Assembly: GCF_036226505.1 (NCBI RefSeq)
Contig: NZ_CP108484.1
Span: 8,403,501-8,467,500, forward strand
Reading direction: 5' to 3'
Origin: Kitasatospora sp. NBC_01246
GTDB lineage: Bacteria; Actinomycetota; Actinomycetes; Streptomycetales; Streptomycetaceae
Length of the DNA: 64,000 bases
The translations under genes and the position numbers were made by a program. Each line of letters begins with the position of its first letter. Position 1 is the first letter of the stretch. Below are positions 61,465 to 64,000 of this stretch, in pieces. Under the pieces are notes generated by a model. It was not told where the DNA came from and did no database searches. It saw only the letters and a program-made list of their open reading frames with translations.

Positions 61465-63180
61465 GTGGGCGGGGACGATGTGGCGCGCTCGCGGATTCCG
61501 CAGCTGCGGCTCGATGAACTGCTGGAGGAGCTGCAGGCGCGGATCGATGCGGCCCGGGGGACGCGGGACCGGGTGCACAGCCTTCTGGAAGCCGTGCTGT
61601 CGGTCGGGCGGGAACTGGATCTGACGCAGGTGCTGCGGCGGATCGTGGAGGCTGCCGCCGTGCTGGTGGATGCCCGTTACGCGGCGTTGGGGGTGATCGG
61701 TCCGGATGGGGAGTCGCTGTCGCAGTTTCTGACGGTCGGGATGGCGGAGGAGGAAATCGCCGGGATCGGTCCCTACCCGACCGGCAAGGGCCTGCTGGGC
61801 GAGCTGATCAGCCACCCTGAGGCGCTGCGGCTTGGCGACCTCTCGCAGCACGCCGCGTCGTACGGGTTCCCGGCCAACCATCCGCCGATGCGGACATTCC
61901 TAGGGGTGCCGGTGCGGGTGCGTGAGGAGGTGTTCGGGAATCTGTACCTGACTGACAAGCACGGTGGTGAGGATTTCGACGCCGACGACGAGTCGGTGAT
62001 CGCGACGCTGGCGGTGGCGGCCGGGGTAGCGATCGACAACGCACGGCTGTACGAGGAGGCGCAGCGTCAGCAGCGGTGGTTGAGTGCGAGTGCGGAGGTC
62101 ACCCGCAGCCTCCTGTCGGGCAGTTCGCATTCCCAGGTGGTGGAGTTGATCGCGCAGAGGGCGCGGGAGATCACGGGCGCCGAGCTGGCGGACATCGTCG
62201 TGCCGCTGGCCGGCGGTGAGACGCTGAGGGTGGAGTTCGCGTGTGGGGGCAGCGCGCCCAAGCGGATGGGCCTGGTGGTGCCGCGGGAGGGCACACTCTC
62301 CGGGGCGGCCTGGACGGAGGGTGCCCGGGTCAGCACTGCGGATCTGGCCACCGATCCGCGTCTGGCGGGTGATCCGCGGCGGTCTGAGGGACTGGGGCCG
62401 GCGGTGGCGGTGCCGCTGGGGCGGGCCGAGGGCCACATCGACGCGGTCCTGCTGCTGGCTCGTGGGGTGGGGGAGGCCGTGTTCACCGAGCGGGAGGTCG
62501 GTCCGCTGCTCGGGTTCGCCGACCAGGCCGCGCTGGGCCTGGAGCTGGCGAACCGGCGCCGTGACGCTGAGCAGCTGGCGATGCTGGAGGACCGGGACCG
62601 GATCGCCCGGGACCTGCACGACCTGGCGATCCAGCGGCTGTTCGCGACCGGGATGACGTTGCAGAGCGCGGCCCGCTTCATCGAGCACCCCGGGGCCTCG
62701 GACCGGGTGCTGCGTGCGGTGGGAGACCTGGACGAGACGATCAAGATCATCCGGTCGACGATCTTCGGACTACGGGCCCGGGACGAGGCGTCGGGCAACG
62801 GCTTGCGGGCCAGGGTGGTGAAGGCGGTGGAGGAGGCGCAGGCGGCGCTGGGCTTCGCGCCGAGGCTGAGCATGGAGGGCCTGTTGGACACCGACGTCCC
62901 CGCCGCGGTGGCCGACCACGTGGTCGCGGTGCTGGGCGAGGCGTTGAGCAACGCAGCCCGGCACGCACAGGCGGGACGGGTCGAGGTGCTGCTGCAGGCG
63001 ACGGGGGTCAAGGTCGTTCTGACGGTGCAGGACGACGGCGTGGGCATCCCGGAGCAGGGGCGGCGCAGCGGCCTGCGCAACCTCGCGGAGCGAGCCGATG
63101 GCCTCGGGGGTGAGCTGGAGCTGGCGAGCCCGCCGGACGGCGGGACGCGGCTGGTCTGGTCGGCACCGCTCGGGCCCTGA
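61465..63180 (+). CDS. DevS/DosS-like two-GAF sensor histidine kinase
   Basis: 571 residues from GTG 61465 (GGAGG 5 bases upstream). GAF1 ~35-190 (SVGRELDLTQVLRRIVEAAA, LGVIGPDGESLSQFLTVGM, GVPVRVREEVFGNLYLTDKH); GAF2 ~205-370 (LIAQRAREITGAELADIVVP, GPAVAVPLGRAEGHIDAVLL); HisKA_3 with His385 in RDLHDLAIQRLF; HATPase with GEALSNAARHAQAGRVEVLL and DDGVGIPEQGRRSGLRNLAE. The DevS/DosS family senses O2/NO/CO through a GAF1 heme in mycobacteria; heme binding here is not shown. A DevR-like regulator lies 0.6 kb downstream on the other strand. Confidence 0.92.
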   Translation: MGGDDVARSRIPQLRLDELLEELQARIDAARGTRDRVHSLLEAVLSVGRELDLTQVLRRIVEAAAVLVDARYAALGVIGPDGESLSQFLTVGMAEEEIAGIGPYPTGKGLLGELISHPEALRLGDLSQHAASYGFPANHPPMRTFLGVPVRVREEVFGNLYLTDKHGGEDFDADDESVIATLAVAAGVAIDNARLYEEAQRQQRWLSASAEVTRSLLSGSSHSQVVELIAQRAREITGAELADIVVPLAGGETLRVEFACGGSAPKRMGLVVPREGTLSGAAWTEGARVSTADLATDPRLAGDPRRSEGLGPAVAVPLGRAEGHIDAVLLLARGVGEAVFTEREVGPLLGFADQAALGLELANRRRDAEQLAMLEDRDRIARDLHDLAIQRLFATGMTLQSAARFIEHPGASDRVLRAVGDLDETIKIIRSTIFGLRARDEASGNGLRARVVKAVEEAQAALGFAPRLSMEGLLDTDVPAAVADHVVAVLGEALSNAARHAQAGRVEVLLQATGVKVVLTVQDDGVGIPEQGRRSGLRNLAERADGLGGELELASPPDGGTRLVWSAPLGP

Positions 63181-63226
63181 GTACGATCGCCCGTCGGCGC
63201 GGATCGTGTCGGCGTGGCACCGGTGG

Positions 63227-63640
63227 TCAGATCCGGCCGGTCGGGGCGGCTGGCAGCACGCGGCCGGTGACGAGCTCCGGGCGGATCCGGATGGACACCT
63301 GGCCGGGTCCTCTGAGCCAGGTGTCGTGCTGCCGCGGAACCGCTGCGACCTCTGCCTGGCCCAGGACAGTGACACTCCAGCCACTGCCGTCCGACCCGCT
63401 GACCTCGCCTGCCTCGAAGGCCACCAGCGCGCCGGACACGGCGCGCACCAGTTCGGACTTCGCGGCGGCGCGCAGCAGCACGCTTCCGTCCTCGCCGAGG
63501 TGGTAGCGGGCCGGCATCACGGCGGGCAGCGCGCGCACGGTGTAGACGATGCGGCCGACCGGCACTGTGGCCAGCAGCTTCATGCACTGCTGCTCGTCCA
63601 GTGCCGTGTGATCGGTCGGTGGGATCTGATCTGGCTTCAT
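63227..63640 (-). CDS. Pyridoxamine 5'-phosphate oxidase-fold protein
   Basis: 137 residues from ATG 63640. LDEQQCMKLLATVPVGRIVY, TVRALPAVMPARYHLGEDGS, VLLRAAAKSELVRAVSGALV, AFEAGEVSGSDGSGWSVTVL. This is the split-barrel flavin/F420-binding fold frequently paired with DevR/DevS-type genes in actinomycetes. Its exact cofactor is unknown. It shares direction with the DevR-like gene upstream and could be its operon partner. Confidence 0.9.
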   Translation of the reverse strand: MKPDQIPPTDHTALDEQQCMKLLATVPVGRIVYTVRALPAVMPARYHLGEDGSVLLRAAAKSELVRAVSGALVAFEAGEVSGSDGSGWSVTVLGQAEVAAVPRQHDTWLRGPGQVSIRIRPELVTGRVLPAAPTGRI

Positions 63641-63752
63641 GGGATTGATGGTCGCCTTGGATCCGTGCCCGGGTGAGGGGTCGAACGTCCCTGAAGGCCG
63701 TCAGGTGGTCCCGGAGCGGGGCGGTCATCGCGCCCACCGCGGGCCCTGGGGC

Positions 63753-64000
63753 TCACCGCCCGGGACGGCCGGGTGCGTGGTCGTGGGCGGCCAGGGCCTG
63801 GGTGGCGATGACGGCTGCCTGCACGCGCCGCTCGACACCGAGCTTGGCCAGCAGTCGGGAGATGTGGTTCTTCACGGTCTTCTCCGCGAGATAGAGCCGT
63901 TCGCCGATCTGGCGGTTGGTCAGGCCCTCGCCGATCAGGGCGAGGATCTCCCTTTCACGGTCGGTGAGTTCGGGAAAGGCCGGAGCGTGCGGACTCGCGT
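63753..64000 (-). CDS. DevR/NarL-type response regulator, C-terminal part, runs off the right edge
   Basis: About 82 residues to the stop at 63753. The LuxR/NarL output domain is complete: FPELTDREREILALIGEGLT, NRQIGERLYLAEKTVKNHIS, RLLAKLGVERRVQAAVIATQ. The receiver domain lies beyond the window. The AEKTVKNHISRLLAKLG helix is the DevR-type recognition helix. With the DevS-like kinase nearby this is probably its cognate regulator. Confidence 0.9.
   Translation of the reverse strand, partial: ASPHAPAFPELTDREREILALIGEGLTNRQIGERLYLAEKTVKNHISRLLAKLGVERRVQAAVIATQALAAHDHAPGRPGR

Overview
The window is very GC-rich DNA with strong G/C preference at third codon positions, many GTG starts, GGAGG-type ribosome binding sites and long GC hairpins as terminators. 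The gene families (RheA/Hsp18, DUF2267, AmaP, MmyB-type XRE regulators, F420-type LLM oxidoreductases, LAXTG sorting signals, DevS/DevR) point to a streptomycete, Streptomyces or Kitasatospora. The content is accessory: stress proteins, one-component regulators, small secreted or membrane proteins, one intact IS256-type element, and an unusually large number of broken genes. That resembles a chromosome arm or a large plasmid rather than a core region. No rRNA, tRNA or CRISPR was seen.

Layout. 0-9.4 kb: 5' part of a secreted wall-type protein (runs off the left edge), an SGNH hydrolase, an alpha/beta-fold protein without its catalytic Ser/His, a DHFR-like protein, a cupin plus zinc alcohol dehydrogenase pair facing an XRE/MmyB regulator across a palindrome, and an LLM oxidoreductase. 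9.8-13.7 kb: a heat-shock block (hsp18, STAS protein, decayed DUF2267 gene) divergent from rheA, then an IS256-family element. 13.7-26 kb: mostly relics (frameshifted orphan, internally deleted nitrate-reductase-like gene, headless LysR gene, IS5/IS3 scraps, truncated hemerythrin and DUF6286 genes) around intact katE, a solute-binding lipoprotein, a polysaccharide lyase and amaP. 27-33 kb: two copies of a long, structured, apparently non-coding leader in front of a MerR/HspR-like gene (one gene intact, one wrecked and abutting an IS110 relic), and a second hsp18-STAS-DUF2267 block in which the STAS gene, not DUF2267, has decayed. 33-43 kb: STAS protein, DEAD-box helicase, cold-shock gene with a terminator-like hairpin in its leader, a 66-bp perfect palindrome, CinA-type amidase, small stress proteins. 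42-47 kb: TetR/SDR and Lrp/M20-amidohydrolase divergent pairs. 47-58 kb: an XRE-transmembrane-beta-trefoil receptor-like protein, a methyltransferase, and a LysR / nadC / phzF cluster preceded by an in-frame internally deleted lipoamide dehydrogenase. 58-64 kb: SRPBCC protein, DeoR regulator facing a DUF4406-NUDIX pair, and a DevS-like kinase, a pyridoxamine-oxidase-fold protein and the 3' end of a DevR-like regulator.

How it fits together. RheA probably controls both hsp18 copies, because the published RheA operator (TGTCATC-N5-GATGACA) overlaps the -35/-10 spacer of both promoters. The hemerythrins, catalase, STAS and DUF2267 proteins, small membrane peptides and DevS-type kinase read as a stress/dormancy accessory set. 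The most unusual feature is the duplicated leader before the MerR-like genes: a hairpin keeps its ACACGAA loop while its stem changes with base-pairing preserved, as expected of a functional RNA.
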